The position numbers and the translations under genes were made by a program. The notes below the pieces were generated by a model. The model was given only the letters and a program-made list of their open reading frames with translations. It was not told where the DNA came from and searched no databases. 36,642 bases of DNA from a virus. Location: positions 1 through 36,642 of IMG/VR virus record IMGVR_UViG_3300036772_000071; one strand, given 5' to 3'. This document shows, piece by piece, positions 1 to 6,498 of this stretch (position 1 is its first letter; each line of letters starts with the position of its first letter).

Positions 1-2
1 AA

Positions 3-197
3 GACGATCAAGGCTACGAGCTGACTCGTAACGGCGTTGTCATCATCATCATGCTCACACCAGGTGGCCGCATCCGCTCCGCTCGCACGGACAGTCCTGG
101 TCGACTCACTGCGATCACCGAGCTACACCCCCTTGACCAGAACTACGGCCGTAAAGCCAGCATCGTCAAGCAGTGGCTTTACGGCCAAGGAAGGTAG
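3..197 (+). CDS. C-terminal part of a gene cut by the window start
   Basis: The reading frame is open from base 3 to a TAG at 195-197 and gives 64 codons with no start needed inside the window. The visible protein end is mixed hydrophobic and basic and finishes with KQWLYGQGR. It runs into an AAGGAAGG ribosome-binding site for the next gene, 7 bases after the stop, so it is probably the upstream member of the same operon. The family is not recognised. An overlapping frame starting near 37 is longer but appears to be a read-through of the next gene's frame, whose own ATG at 205 has the better ribosome-binding site. Confidence 0.55.
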   Translation, partial: DDQGYELTRNGVVIIIMLTPGGRIRSARTDSPGRLTAITELHPLDQNYGRKASIVKQWLYGQGR

Positions 198-204
198 CCG
201 GGTC

Positions 205-342
205 ATGAGCGAGTACCGAATCACCGTTGATCTGTCCAGCGACCTGGACGAGTCGACCGCCGAGGACATCCGCGTCGTCATCGCGGGCATGTACGGCGTG
301 GACAGCGCCGACATGAGCAACCTGACAGACGATAAGGACTAA
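205..342 (+). CDS. Small acidic protein, 45 aa, unknown function
   Basis: This begins at ATG 205, preceded by AAGGAAGG at a suitable distance, and encodes an acidic 45-residue protein starting MSEYRITVDLSSDLDES. The pattern is one beta strand followed by an acidic helix and a DDKD tail, resembling a small half-domain. The frame stays open upstream to 37, but that part is Ser/Ala/Thr-rich and overlaps the preceding gene, so the short form is preferred. The next gene starts two bases after the stop, consistent with an operon. No family is recognised. Confidence 0.7.
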   Translation: MSEYRITVDLSSDLDESTAEDIRVVIAGMYGVDSADMSNLTDDKD

Positions 343-344
343 GC

Positions 345-575
345 ATGCAGATCAACATCAACCACAACAATGTGGGCACGCAGCACTTCACCGGACCGCC
401 CCCCTCGTTCATCGGCTGGGAGCAGCTGATCGAGGTCGAGTGGCACACGGAAGACCGGCGCTGGACGGTACGCGCCCGCGCGACCGAGATGGACAGCTGG
501 TCGGTATGGATGGGCAGCGAGGACGAGCTGGACCAGCTGCTCTCCGTCGCCCGCGACGTAGCGACAGGAGGCTGA
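345..575 (+). CDS. Hypothetical protein, 76 aa
   Basis: ATG 345 lies two bases after the previous stop, with AAGGA just upstream. The 76-residue product starts MQININHNNVGTQHF, is rich in Trp (WEQ, WHT, WSVWMG) and has an acidic C-terminal helix (SEDELDQLLSVARDV). This is the composition of a compact alpha/beta domain. Its last codons contain the ribosome-binding site (ACAGGAGG) of the following gene, showing translational coupling. Function is unknown. Confidence 0.75.
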   Translation: MQININHNNVGTQHFTGPPPSFIGWEQLIEVEWHTEDRRWTVRARATEMDSWSVWMGSEDELDQLLSVARDVATGG

Positions 576-577
576 TC

Positions 578-904
578 ATGAGCGACTTCGCGCCCGAGCT
601 GCCCGAGGGCTACCACTGGCAGTTCTGCAAGGCCGGTGACGACATCACCGGCGACTACTACGCCGAGTCAGATGCGGACGAGGCCCGCATCTGGTGCGAG
701 AACGCGGACCTGGTGCTGTGCCTCAAGCGGACCGGTGACCACGGTTACTGGGGCGAGCAGCGCCAGGACGGTGAACAGGGCCTGCGCAAGTGGGAGATCG
801 AGGGGCAGGCGCCCGAGGGCCTGTTCAGCTGGGAGCAGTTCGAGGTACTGGCCGGCATCCCGCAGCGCATCACTAGCTCGTTTGTGACCGAGGGGCTGAT
901 CTGA
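578..904 (+). CDS. Hypothetical acidic protein, 108 aa
   Basis: The start is ATG 578, with ACAGGAGG eight bases upstream and a TGATCATG junction with the previous gene. The frame is open further left, but the ribosome-binding site fixes this start. The product begins MSDFAPELPEGYHWQF, contains an acidic middle (YYAESDADEARIWCENADLVLC) split between two cysteines, and ends ITSSFVTEGLI. The PEGY phrase recurs at the N-terminus of the protein at 5309, which may mean a shared short motif. No catalytic motif is visible. Confidence 0.78.
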   Translation: MSDFAPELPEGYHWQFCKAGDDITGDYYAESDADEARIWCENADLVLCLKRTGDHGYWGEQRQDGEQGLRKWEIEGQAPEGLFSWEQFEVLAGIPQRITSSFVTEGLI

Positions 905-906
905 TC

Positions 907-1203
907 ATGCCAGAGCCAACCGAGGCACAGATGGCCGAGGAGCGCGAACTGGTCGAGCTGGCTCTGCGCTGCGCCGACTCGGGTAGCGCGACGCACTGGC
1001 CGACCGCAGCGGGTTACCTCGCGGACGAGGTGCGCAGCCTGCGCGCCGAGGTCGCCAAGCTCAAGGCCGAGGCGGTTGCGCTGCAAGAGCGGCACGACCT
1101 GGACCAGGCGGCCTACCGCAGCGTGTGCATCGACCGCACGACGCTGCGCGAGATGAACGAGACACTGGCTGTCCGGCTCCTCAAGGCCGGACGGAAGGGC
1201 TGA
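907..1203 (+). CDS. Helical, coiled-coil-like protein, 98 aa
   Basis: This starts at ATG 907 inside the TGATCATG junction. The 98 residues are almost entirely helical. Residues about 40-65 (DEVRSLRAEVAKLKAEAVAL) show a heptad pattern expected of a coiled coil. A conserved-looking RTTLREMNETLAVRLL helix and a basic tail AGRKG follow. It probably oligomerises. No DNA-binding motif is certain, and the family is not recognised. Confidence 0.78.
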   Translation: MPEPTEAQMAEERELVELALRCADSGSATHWPTAAGYLADEVRSLRAEVAKLKAEAVALQERHDLDQAAYRSVCIDRTTLREMNETLAVRLLKAGRKG

Positions 1204-1205
1204 TC

Positions 1206-1532
1206 ATGCAGAGCTTCACCGCAATGAGCACCGAGGGTATCGAGGCCGTCAAAGCGGCCCAGCGCACCCAGGGCGTGCCCTACGACATCCGGGTGGCCGG
1301 CAACTGGAGTGAGGACTACGCCACGCTCAACACGGCGCTCAGTGACGGCACCGACCCGCTGTGCGCCAAGCTGCTCACCGACCTCGGCGTGGACTACCGG
1401 CTGGAGATGACCAACGAGGAGTTCGAGGCGCTGGTGGACGCGCTGGACGACCGGTTCAACCACTGGGGCGACGACAAGGCCGGAAGCTTCCTGTCCGGTA
1501 TCGCCGAGACGCTGGATATCGAGTTCATCTGA
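1206..1532 (+). CDS. Hypothetical acidic protein, 108 aa
   Basis: ATG 1206 is part of a third TGATCATG junction, directly after the previous stop. The product is acidic, with a helical N-terminus (STEGIEAVKAAQRTQGVPYD) and a C-terminal half rich in Asp and Glu (EEFEALVDALDDRFNHWGDD). It could be a small protein-binding domain. The following frame has an ATG overlapping this stop (TGATG), but a better start for the next gene lies downstream. Function is unknown. Confidence 0.75.
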   Translation: MQSFTAMSTEGIEAVKAAQRTQGVPYDIRVAGNWSEDYATLNTALSDGTDPLCAKLLTDLGVDYRLEMTNEEFEALVDALDDRFNHWGDDKAGSFLSGIAETLDIEFI

Positions 1533-1603
1533 TGTTGCTGCACAGCTGGTCAACGGAGCGCATCAGGCACGAGTTCAAGATCTACACACAAGGGAGATCA
1601 ACA

Positions 1604-1981
1604 GTGAGCACAAGCACGATGGCCCCCGACGCCGAGGCGACCCGCTGGGTTGCCGGCTGGGGTGACGCGGACTCGGGCGGCCGAGGCATCCGGCAGAGTG
1701 GCAGCTGGAACGGCCAGGTTGAGCACGTCAACTGGGCGACCGCGCGTGAGGCCGTCCTGGCGTTCATCGACACGTTCCTGGCCAACGAGGAGCGCGAACG
1801 CGCAACGCTGGAGGTCACCGAGCATGACGACCTGCTGGACGCCGAGGCTGAGTGGGAGAGCAAGAACAGCCGCATTGACGGCGTGCTGGTCACGGCGGGC
1901 GCCGAGTGGGTCACCACGCTGGAGTCCTGCACGGGCTACCGCTACGCGTTCGTGATCGAGTGGGACGGCCCGCAGGACTGA
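1604..1981 (+). CDS. Hypothetical protein, 125 aa
   Basis: GTG 1604 is chosen because AGGGAGATC lies just upstream, the same ribosome-binding site style as at 2471, 2863, 32586 and 34384. The alternative is ATG 1532, overlapping the previous stop, which would add 24 residues of less typical sequence. The protein has Trp/Gly-rich strands at the N-terminus (WVAGWGDADSGG), a long helix with an acidic and basic face (FLANEERERATLEVTEHDDL) and a C-terminal strand region ending EWDGPQD. It resembles a small immunity or inhibitor fold but is not recognised. Confidence 0.72.
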   Translation: MSTSTMAPDAEATRWVAGWGDADSGGRGIRQSGSWNGQVEHVNWATAREAVLAFIDTFLANEERERATLEVTEHDDLLDAEAEWESKNSRIDGVLVTAGAEWVTTLESCTGYRYAFVIEWDGPQD

Positions 1982-2008
1982 CCTCGGCGTTAGCCCATGA
2001 AAGGCGCT

Positions 2009-2045
2009 ATGTACCCCCGGTACTAAACGGGGGTACACTCGTGTC
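2009..2045 (+). promoter_or_regulatory. Leaderless promoter with inverted repeat, copy 1
   Basis: A -35-like box ATGTAC (2009-2014) and a -10-like TACACT (2034-2039) are 19 bp apart. The -10 ends 6 bp before ATG 2046, so transcription would start at or next to the A of the start codon. There is no ribosome-binding site. Perfect 8-bp arms GTACCCCC (2011-2018) and GGGGGTAC (2029-2036) flank a 10-base centre. The same layout recurs at 14087, 15053, 16937, 32069 and 34886, which is the main support for function. Promoter activity is inferred. Confidence 0.75.
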
Positions 2046-2252
2046 ATGACCGAAAACGTCCCCCTCTCGCCCAAGATGTCAGCTGCAATATCTGACGCGC
2101 AGGTCGACCACGACGGCGAACTGCATGTGGGCTGGATCGGCTACGTGCCGGACGGCACGGTGTCGGCCCTGCGTCGTCGGGGTCTCGTCAATCACTTGGG
2201 CCAGCTGACCGAGGCGGGCAAGCAGTGGTTCAACGCCAACGTGAAGGACTGA
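2046..2252 (+). CDS. Small protein from a leaderless promoter, 68 aa
   Basis: This is the first gene of a three-gene unit (2046, 2255, 2471) that begins at the copy-1 promoter and ends at the hairpin 2797-2833. Its ATG has no ribosome-binding site, and a -10 box ends 6 bases before it. The C-terminal part (VSALRRRGLVNHLGQLTEAGKQWF) looks like a winged-helix-type wing segment, in which a small protein reads as strand, recognition helix and hairpin. A DNA-binding role is possible but unproven. Confidence 0.8.
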   Translation: MTENVPLSPKMSAAISDAQVDHDGELHVGWIGYVPDGTVSALRRRGLVNHLGQLTEAGKQWFNANVKD

Positions 2253-2254
2253 TC

Positions 2255-2458
2255 ATGACCACCGACCCGGCACTGACCGAGACCCGTGTCACCCGTCGCA
2301 CCAGCTACCGAGGCCAGAAGATCACCGTGGTGCTCCGCGACGGCGGCATGGCCATCGGCACCCTGCGCGGCTGGGGCGACCGCATGATCCAGATGAACAC
2401 CGAACAGGGCTACCGCGAGGTCGCCACCAGCACCTACTCGGCCGTGTTCGCGGCCTGA
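2255..2458 (+). CDS. Small beta-rich protein, 67 aa
   Basis: ATG 2255 follows the previous stop in a TGATCATG junction, so it is translated by coupling within the 2046-2791 unit. Residues 15-60 contain short strands with glycine turns (SYRGQKITVVLRDGG, GTLRGWGDRMIQM), a pattern typical of a small SH3- or Sm-like barrel. Such folds bind RNA, DNA or peptides, but no ligand residues can be assigned. The frame is open to 2225, but the upstream codons overlap the previous gene. Confidence 0.75.
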   Translation: MTTDPALTETRVTRRTSYRGQKITVVLRDGGMAIGTLRGWGDRMIQMNTEQGYREVATSTYSAVFAA

Positions 2459-2470
2459 ACGGAGATCGAC

Positions 2471-2791
2471 ATGTCCACCACGTTCTTCACCGAGCCCGCC
2501 GTTCAGGGCGGCCACCTGGAGTTCTCCCTGTCAGCCGGGCACGCCGGTTGGATCATGGAGACGCTCGGTTTCACGGTCGACTACGAGGACGTGATCGCGG
2601 GTGAGCCCGAGGTCAATGACCTGGCCAAGCGGATCGCCGAATACCGGGCCGGCAGCCGACCCGCGATGCGGCGTGGAGCGCCGACCGAGGACAGCGAGGT
2701 GATTGCCTACGTCGCTGCGCACATGCCCTACCTGGACGCGCTGGTGCAAGCGGCCCAGGAGGCTGACCGGATGTTCATCTACTACAGCTGA
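2471..2791 (+). CDS. Hypothetical protein, 106 aa
   Basis: The start ATG 2471 has ACGGAGATC upstream. It is the last gene of the first leaderless unit, ending 5 bases before a strong hairpin. The protein starts with STTFFTEPAVQGGHLEF and continues as helices, with a charged segment (DLAKRIAEYRAGSRPAMRRG) and a C-terminal helix ending DRMFIYYS. No recognised domain. Confidence 0.75.
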   Translation: MSTTFFTEPAVQGGHLEFSLSAGHAGWIMETLGFTVDYEDVIAGEPEVNDLAKRIAEYRAGSRPAMRRGAPTEDSEVIAYVAAHMPYLDALVQAAQEADRMFIYYS

Positions 2792-2796
2792 TCTAA

Positions 2797-2833
2797 CCGG
2801 CGCCGAGCTACCGAGGGGTTAGCTCGGCGCCGG
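2797..2833 (+). terminator. Strong hairpin, likely terminator
   Basis: A perfect 14-bp stem, CCGGCGCCGAGCTA (2797-2810) pairing with its complement at 2820-2833, with a 9-base loop. It sits directly after the 2471 gene and before the ribosome-binding site of the 2863 gene. There is no U-run, as is common in high-GC genomes. No clear promoter separates it from 2863, so it may be partly read through. Confidence 0.75.
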
Positions 2834-2862
2834 TCCGTATCGCAACCAAACAGGAGATCGCA

Positions 2863-3255
2863 GTGAGCAAGGCTGACAAGAAGTTCATCCGCGAGAGCCG
2901 CGACGCGCTGCTCCGCCAACAGCAGCGCACCCGTGACGGGTTCATCAGCCAGCGGCTGGACAACGAGGTGCGCCGCGAGCGGCAGACCGGGCTGTCCGCG
3001 AGCATGTCCGACATGGAGGTCAAGCAGTTCGCCAAAGAGTTCCTTGGTGTGTCGTGGGATGACATCCGCGACGAGGCGGCACGACACACCGATGGCCTGG
3101 ACAAGAGGGTCGACGAGGCGATGGCAGGGTTGGCCAAGGCTGGCCGGAAGTGGACCAAGAAGGGCAGGACCGAGGCAACCAAAAAGGTGCTGCGGAGCAA
3201 GCACGGCAAGGTCATCAAGAAGGCCGTGCAGAAGCGAAAGAGGTGGTTCTGGTGA
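2863..3255 (+). CDS. Basic helical protein, 130 aa
   Basis: GTG 2863 follows CAGGAGATC. The protein is highly charged and helical throughout. Its first 45 residues are basic and Gln/Arg-rich (RDALLRQQQRTRDGF, DNEVRRERQTG), and its last 30 are strongly basic (KWTKKGRTEATKKV, KKAVQKRKRWFW). The charge suggests nucleic-acid binding or a role inside the virion, but no family is recognised. The next gene starts within its stop codon. Confidence 0.78.
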   Translation: MSKADKKFIRESRDALLRQQQRTRDGFISQRLDNEVRRERQTGLSASMSDMEVKQFAKEFLGVSWDDIRDEAARHTDGLDKRVDEAMAGLAKAGRKWTKKGRTEATKKVLRSKHGKVIKKAVQKRKRWFW

Positions 3256-3587
3256 TGCCGACGATCACCATCCAGCGGTTGCCCGACAGCTACTGCTGGG
3301 ACATCTGGGTGCACGACGGGGCGATGCAGCCCGAGTCGCCCGAGGAGTTCGCACTGGGCAGGCTCCAGTGCTCCACGACCAACCCGGACGGATCGCTGAT
3401 GGACGCGATCAAGCGGCACGGCGGCAAGGCCCTCGTGGTGATCGATGACCAGGACAGCCTGACCGCCCGCAAGGCTCGTAAGGCGCACGCGATCCGCGAG
3501 GCCAGCCAGCACGACGAGGCGCAGCGCCGGATCACCGAGGCACGGTCACAGGCCGAGCCGTGGCGTGCGGGAGTGAGCCAGTCGTGA
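3255..3587 (+). CDS. Hypothetical protein, 110 aa
   Basis: ATG 3255 shares its A with the previous TGA, so it is translationally coupled. The N-terminus is a beta-strand region (TITIQRLPDSYCWDIWVHDG). The middle (MDAIKRHGGKALVVIDDQDS) has an alternating helix-strand look, and the last 40 residues are a charged helix. No motif identifies the function. It immediately precedes the SLOG-family gene and may act with it. Confidence 0.75.
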   Translation: MPTITIQRLPDSYCWDIWVHDGAMQPESPEEFALGRLQCSTTNPDGSLMDAIKRHGGKALVVIDDQDSLTARKARKAHAIREASQHDEAQRRITEARSQAEPWRAGVSQS

Positions 3588-4015
3588 CGGCGGTTGCTGG
3601 GCCAGCGACGGAGCTGCTGCGGCTGCACCGCTGGCTCCAGCACCATCACCCGGTCCGCGTGCTGATCACGGCCTCGCGCACCTGGCCGAGCGTGCAGGTG
3701 ATGCGCCAGGCGCTCGAAATGCTGCCTACCGGCGCCGTACTCGTGACAGGAGGCGCCCGAGGTGGCGATGCACTGGCCGCCCAGATCTGGCGCTGGCTGG
3801 ACGCAGGCAGGCTGGAGGAACACCCTGTGTCGCACGAGCAGTGGCGCTTCTCCCGAGGCGCGGGCATGGTGCGCAATCAGCTGATGGTCGACCTCGGCGC
3901 GGACTGCTGCCTGGCATTCATCCGCAACGGCAGCGCGGGCGCCAGTCACTGCTCCACGGTTGCCGAGCTGGCCGGCATCGAGACGTTCCGATTCAAGATC
4001 ACATCAGGAGGCTGA
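3584..4015 (+). CDS. SLOG/YspA-like (DUF2493) nucleotide-binding protein
   Basis: Recognised as a Rossmann-like SLOG protein of the DUF2493 kind. Residues about 24-31 form the first strand and loop (RVLITASR). The phosphate- or nucleotide-binding glycine loop is TGGARGGDALA, followed later by SRGAGMVRNQLMVDLGADCC and an aliphatic strand before the conserved Ser/Cys/Thr helix (STVAELAGI). These families sense or process nucleotides or related ligands and occur in phage and defence settings. GTG 3584 overlaps the preceding stop; GTG 3560 is also possible. The ligand and partner are unknown. Confidence 0.85.
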   Translation: MTAVAGPATELLRLHRWLQHHHPVRVLITASRTWPSVQVMRQALEMLPTGAVLVTGGARGGDALAAQIWRWLDAGRLEEHPVSHEQWRFSRGAGMVRNQLMVDLGADCCLAFIRNGSAGASHCSTVAELAGIETFRFKITSGG

Positions 4016-4016
4016 G

Positions 4017-4427
4017 ATGGGCGGTTGGAAGTACCAGGGCAAGGACTCGCACAACACGCCGATGATCATCCGCTTTGGGCACTTCGGCCCGAGCGAAGGC
4101 GGATTGTGGGAGTGCGTGTGCGGCAAGACGCACACCATCGTCAAGGTGGGCAACCAGTTGCACTGGGACTGGCAGGTCGAGCGGGCGCGGGACGAGGTGC
4201 TGGCCGATCTCGCCGAGGAGCAGCCGCTGGGCAGCGCGGACAACCCGATCAACATCATGGCCAAGGTCGTGCCGCTCGAACTGCACAGCCTGGCTGTCAA
4301 CCTGTCCGAGCTGATCGACGGATACCGCCACACCGACTCCGACGTGCGCCACATCGAGGCCGTGCTGCGCAAGCTGGAGGATTGGGGATATATCCGATTC
4401 GAGGCTGCCAAGACCAAGCAGGACTAG
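4017..4427 (+). CDS. Hypothetical protein with possible zinc site, 136 aa
   Basis: ATG 4017 follows TCAGGAGGC. Residues about 34-42 carry a CVCGKTH cluster, the only Cys/His cluster here and a plausible half zinc site. The rest is strand then helix, with an aliphatic middle (IMAKVVPLELHSLAVNLSEL) and a helix near the end (HIEAVLRKLEDWGYIRFEA) like a small winged helix. The gene ends before the terminator at 4476. Function is unknown. Confidence 0.76.
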   Translation: MGGWKYQGKDSHNTPMIIRFGHFGPSEGGLWECVCGKTHTIVKVGNQLHWDWQVERARDEVLADLAEEQPLGSADNPINIMAKVVPLELHSLAVNLSELIDGYRHTDSDVRHIEAVLRKLEDWGYIRFEAAKTKQD

Positions 4428-4475
4428 GCTGACCGCGCTGGCCGAGACTTCCCCTCACGACCAGCGACCCCCCCG

Positions 4476-4515
4476 ACAACCCCCGCCATGTGTCCCGACA
4501 CGCGGCGGGGGTTGT
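4476..4515 (+). terminator. Intrinsic terminator
   Basis: A 12-bp stem, ACAACCCCCGCC (4476-4487) pairing with GGCGGGGGTTGT (4504-4515). A further small GTGT/ACAC stem lies in the loop. The right arm ends in a T-containing run (TTGTTCGTG). It closes the 2863-4427 run of genes, ahead of GTG 4534. Confidence 0.8.
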
Positions 4516-4533
4516 TCGTGCGAGAATGGCAAC

Positions 4534-4899
4534 GTGATAGCGACCGTGAACCCGCAGGTCACCTACCACTCGTGGTGGCCGGCCAGCGTGCTGCTACCCC
4601 GTGTTGAGGGCGAGCGGCAGCAGATCCTGCACACCTGCCGGGCCTTCGCGACCGATGCCGGCCTGTTCGTCTACCGCATCCGGCCAGCGGACGGCATCAC
4701 GCCAGACTGGTTCAGCCCGATCGACTACCGCCTGACGGTCAAGCCGATCAACGGCCTGCCGGGCTACGCGGCTGACGTGTTCACCGAGGCCGGTCTGGTC
4801 GTGGTGACACAGACGGGCGGCTGCGGCTGCGGCAACCCGGTCAAGGGCTGGCGTCCCGAGTTCAGCAAGGTGGTGGCGGCATGGCCGATGAGCAGCTGA
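4534..4899 (+). CDS. Hypothetical protein, 121 aa
   Basis: GTG 4534 starts just after a terminator and has no clear ribosome-binding site. A GAGAAT box ends 6 bases before it, with TGC directly upstream as in an extended -10, so a leaderless start is possible, but it lacks the -35 and repeat of the other elements. The protein opens IATVNPQVTYHSWWP and ends with a Cys/Gly-rich stretch (TGGCGCGNPVKG) suggesting a metal or nucleotide loop. It overlaps the next gene by 19 bases. Confidence 0.72.
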   Translation: MIATVNPQVTYHSWWPASVLLPRVEGERQQILHTCRAFATDAGLFVYRIRPADGITPDWFSPIDYRLTVKPINGLPGYAADVFTEAGLVVVTQTGGCGCGNPVKGWRPEFSKVVAAWPMSS

Positions 4900-5312
4900 T
4901 CACACAGGAAGCACCGTGGCCGGTCGAGCTGGCCGAGATGGTGGAGGCGCTGGAGTACCGGCATAACTGGACGTTCTGGCTGATCAGCGACGAGGACCGG
5001 GGCCAGGGCTGTCGCGGCCTCACCCTGAGCGTGTTGGTGTCGACGGTGAACAGCTACGAGCCGCACGAGCCGATCCGCGTCCGTCACCTGTTCCCGGTGC
5101 CTGCGGCAGCCTACGACCGTGACAGCTGGCAGCGCTGGCTGTTCGAGCAGCTGCTGCTGGTGGAGCGGCACGAGGCGATGGAGTTCTTCACGGTCGCCGG
5201 CACCAAGCCCTACGCGCCGAACCATGGCCCAGGCAACGATCCGTACACGGTGCGCGAGCTGACGACGGACGAGGCTCGGCGCACCAGCTTCCGAGGCGAG
5301 GTCAGCACGTGA
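4881..5312 (+). CDS. Hypothetical protein, 143 aa
   Basis: ATG 4881 lies within the end of the previous gene. The product is acidic and Trp-rich (HNWTFWLISDEDRG, DSWQRWLFEQLLLVE). It begins as a helix and ends with a charged tail (TTDEARRTSFRGEVST). No domain is recognised. GTGA coupling joins it to the following gene. Confidence 0.75.
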   Translation: MADEQLITQEAPWPVELAEMVEALEYRHNWTFWLISDEDRGQGCRGLTLSVLVSTVNSYEPHEPIRVRHLFPVPAAAYDRDSWQRWLFEQLLLVERHEAMEFFTVAGTKPYAPNHGPGNDPYTVRELTTDEARRTSFRGEVST

Positions 5313-5554
5313 GGCGCTTCCAGCTCTACCGTCCCGAGCCGCCCGAGGGCTACCGCGAGTCCGGTGTGGCGAACGCGGCGCACGAGGTGCAGCTGGAGGG
5401 GGTCGTGTTCAGCGACGGCACGGTGGCGATCCGCTGGCTGACCGAGTTCCGCAGCGTCTCGATCTGGGCTGACTTCGCGACGTTCGAGAAGGTCCACGGC
5501 CACCCCGAGTACGGCACGGTGGTCAAGTGGCTGGACCACGAGGACTGGCACTGA
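5309..5554 (+). CDS. Hypothetical protein, 81 aa
   Basis: GTG 5309 overlaps the previous stop. The protein starts MRRFQLYRPEPPEGYRE and folds as short strands (VQLEGVVFSDGTVAIRWL), with an aromatic C-terminal helix (WADFATFEKVHGHPEYG) and ends DHEDWH. The pattern resembles small beta-sheet proteins often found in actinobacteriophage accessory regions. Function is unknown. Confidence 0.74.
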   Translation: MRRFQLYRPEPPEGYRESGVANAAHEVQLEGVVFSDGTVAIRWLTEFRSVSIWADFATFEKVHGHPEYGTVVKWLDHEDWH

Positions 5555-5838
5555 TGGGCCTCGCCCGCGCCCTGTGGCCTCGGCTGACCTACCGGCTGTG
5601 GAGTGGCCACTGGTGCACGCACGCGACGTACCGGTTTGGCAGCTGGGTCGACGAGGTGGACGTGGCGGCTGGCAACGCCGAGTACAGCGAGGACATGGTC
5701 AATCCGGGCTTTGGCCCGTGGGAGATGTACGACATGGGTCGGGCGAAACACCGCTGCTGTGCCCGCTGCGGCTACCGGGAGACGACCTGGCCGACCCCGG
5801 TCATGGACTGGCTGCAACGCCGAGGGCTGGTGCACTGA
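5554..5838 (+). CDS. Hypothetical protein with possible zinc ribbon, 94 aa
   Basis: ATG 5554 shares a TGATG junction with the previous gene. Cys and His residues occur as HWCTH near residue 20 and HRCCARCGYRE near residue 70, which together could hold one zinc ion. Between them is an acidic region (GSWVDEVDVAAGNAEYSED). The context is a run of coupled small genes. Function is unknown. Confidence 0.74.
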   Translation: MGLARALWPRLTYRLWSGHWCTHATYRFGSWVDEVDVAAGNAEYSEDMVNPGFGPWEMYDMGRAKHRCCARCGYRETTWPTPVMDWLQRRGLVH

Positions 5839-5942
5839 TGCCGGGCTGGGCGTGGTTACTGATCGGTATCGTGCTGGGCATCCTCGGCGCCGTGCTGTGG
5901 ATCTGGCTGAGCTTGATCAAGTGGGGACAGGACTCATGGTGA
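5838..5942 (+). CDS. Single-pass membrane microprotein, 34 aa
   Basis: A 34-codon frame starts at the ATG of a TGATG junction and ends overlapping the next start. It is one transmembrane helix (WAWLLIGIVLGILGAVLW then IWLSL) with a short basic and polar tail (IKWGQDSW). It could modulate a membrane protein or act in lysis. Its tight coupling to both neighbours supports that it is real. No family can be named. Confidence 0.65.
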   Translation: MPGWAWLLIGIVLGILGAVLWIWLSLIKWGQDSW

Positions 5943-6205
5943 ACGAGGAGAACGCGTGCGACGAGCCCGCCGAGGGTACGGACTGGGATCTGCCGCAGGG
6001 TCACGCCTGGGTAGGCGAGGCATTCCGCGACCCCGCAGCCATGTTCATCGTCTCCTCGCCGAGCATCCCGCTGGAGGAGAACGACGATCACGAACGTCAG
6101 GTGCACGAGCAGCTGCGCCAGGCGTTTCTCCGCAGCCATGCGGAAGTCCTGGCCTCTCGGCGCTCGTGGTGGACTCGCTGGCTACGGCGCGGATCGTCCG
6201 GCTGA
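5936..6205 (+). CDS. Hypothetical acidic protein, 89 aa
   Basis: ATG 5936 overlaps the end of the membrane microprotein. The first half is acidic with aromatics (CDEPAEGTDWDLPQG) and the second half is a basic helix (FLRSHAEVLASRRSWWTRWL), giving a strongly polar molecule. It overlaps the next gene by about 40 bases. Function is unknown. Confidence 0.7.
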   Translation: MVNEENACDEPAEGTDWDLPQGHAWVGEAFRDPAAMFIVSSPSIPLEENDDHERQVHEQLRQAFLRSHAEVLASRRSWWTRWLRRGSSG

Positions 6206-6453
6206 TCCAGGTCGACTCGATCGTGGCCAAGCCTCGGCAGTGGCTGCTGGACCGGCTGTATGACCATCGCCTGGACGGCCTGACCGAGCTGATGCAGTGC
6301 AGCTGGTGTCTGAGCGTGTGGGTCGGGGGAGGACTGGCGGTGAGCCGGGCATACGTGCCACGACTCCACGCGGTGGTAGCGGGCTCTCTGGCAAGCTCGC
6401 AGGCAGCGAGTGTGTTGATCAGCGTCCTGGACAAGATCAACGTTGAGGGCTAG
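6166..6453 (+). CDS. DUF1360-like small protein, 95 aa
   Basis: The sequence resembles the DUF1360 family, seen in phages and some bacteria. It has an N-terminal helix with an ATARIVRLIQVDSI phrase, then a CSWCLSVWVGG motif near the middle, followed by a hydrophobic C-terminal helix (AGSLASSQAASVLISVL). Family members are probably membrane-associated. The start is uncertain, with GTG at 6166 or 6169, and no good ribosome-binding site is visible. The body of the protein is the strongest evidence. Confidence 0.7.
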   Translation: MVDSLATARIVRLIQVDSIVAKPRQWLLDRLYDHRLDGLTELMQCSWCLSVWVGGGLAVSRAYVPRLHAVVAGSLASSQAASVLISVLDKINVEG

Positions 6454-6460
6454 CCACAGT

Positions 6461-6478
6461 GTTCGACCGCGATCGAAC
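6461..6478. repeat. Short inverted repeat upstream of the head operon
   Basis: GTTCGA (6461-6466) and TCGAAC (6473-6478) are perfect 6-bp arms around a 6-base centre, placed between the 6166 gene and the portal ribosome-binding site. It may be an operator for the structural operon, but a single short copy is weak evidence. Confidence 0.35.
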
Positions 6479-6498
6479 TAACCCCAGGAGGGCGCTTA

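Noticed and set aside
1532-1603. ATG 1532 as start of the 1604 gene
   Set aside because: It has no ribosome-binding site; AGGGAGATC before GTG 1604 is better, though coupling at 1532 is not excluded.
2011-2036. Inverted repeats of the promoter family as terminators
   Set aside because: The arms are GC-rich, but no T-run follows, and each is placed at a constant distance before a start codon rather than after a stop.
6461-6478. GTTCGA repeat as part of a tRNA
   Set aside because: No acceptor or anticodon stem can be formed around it.
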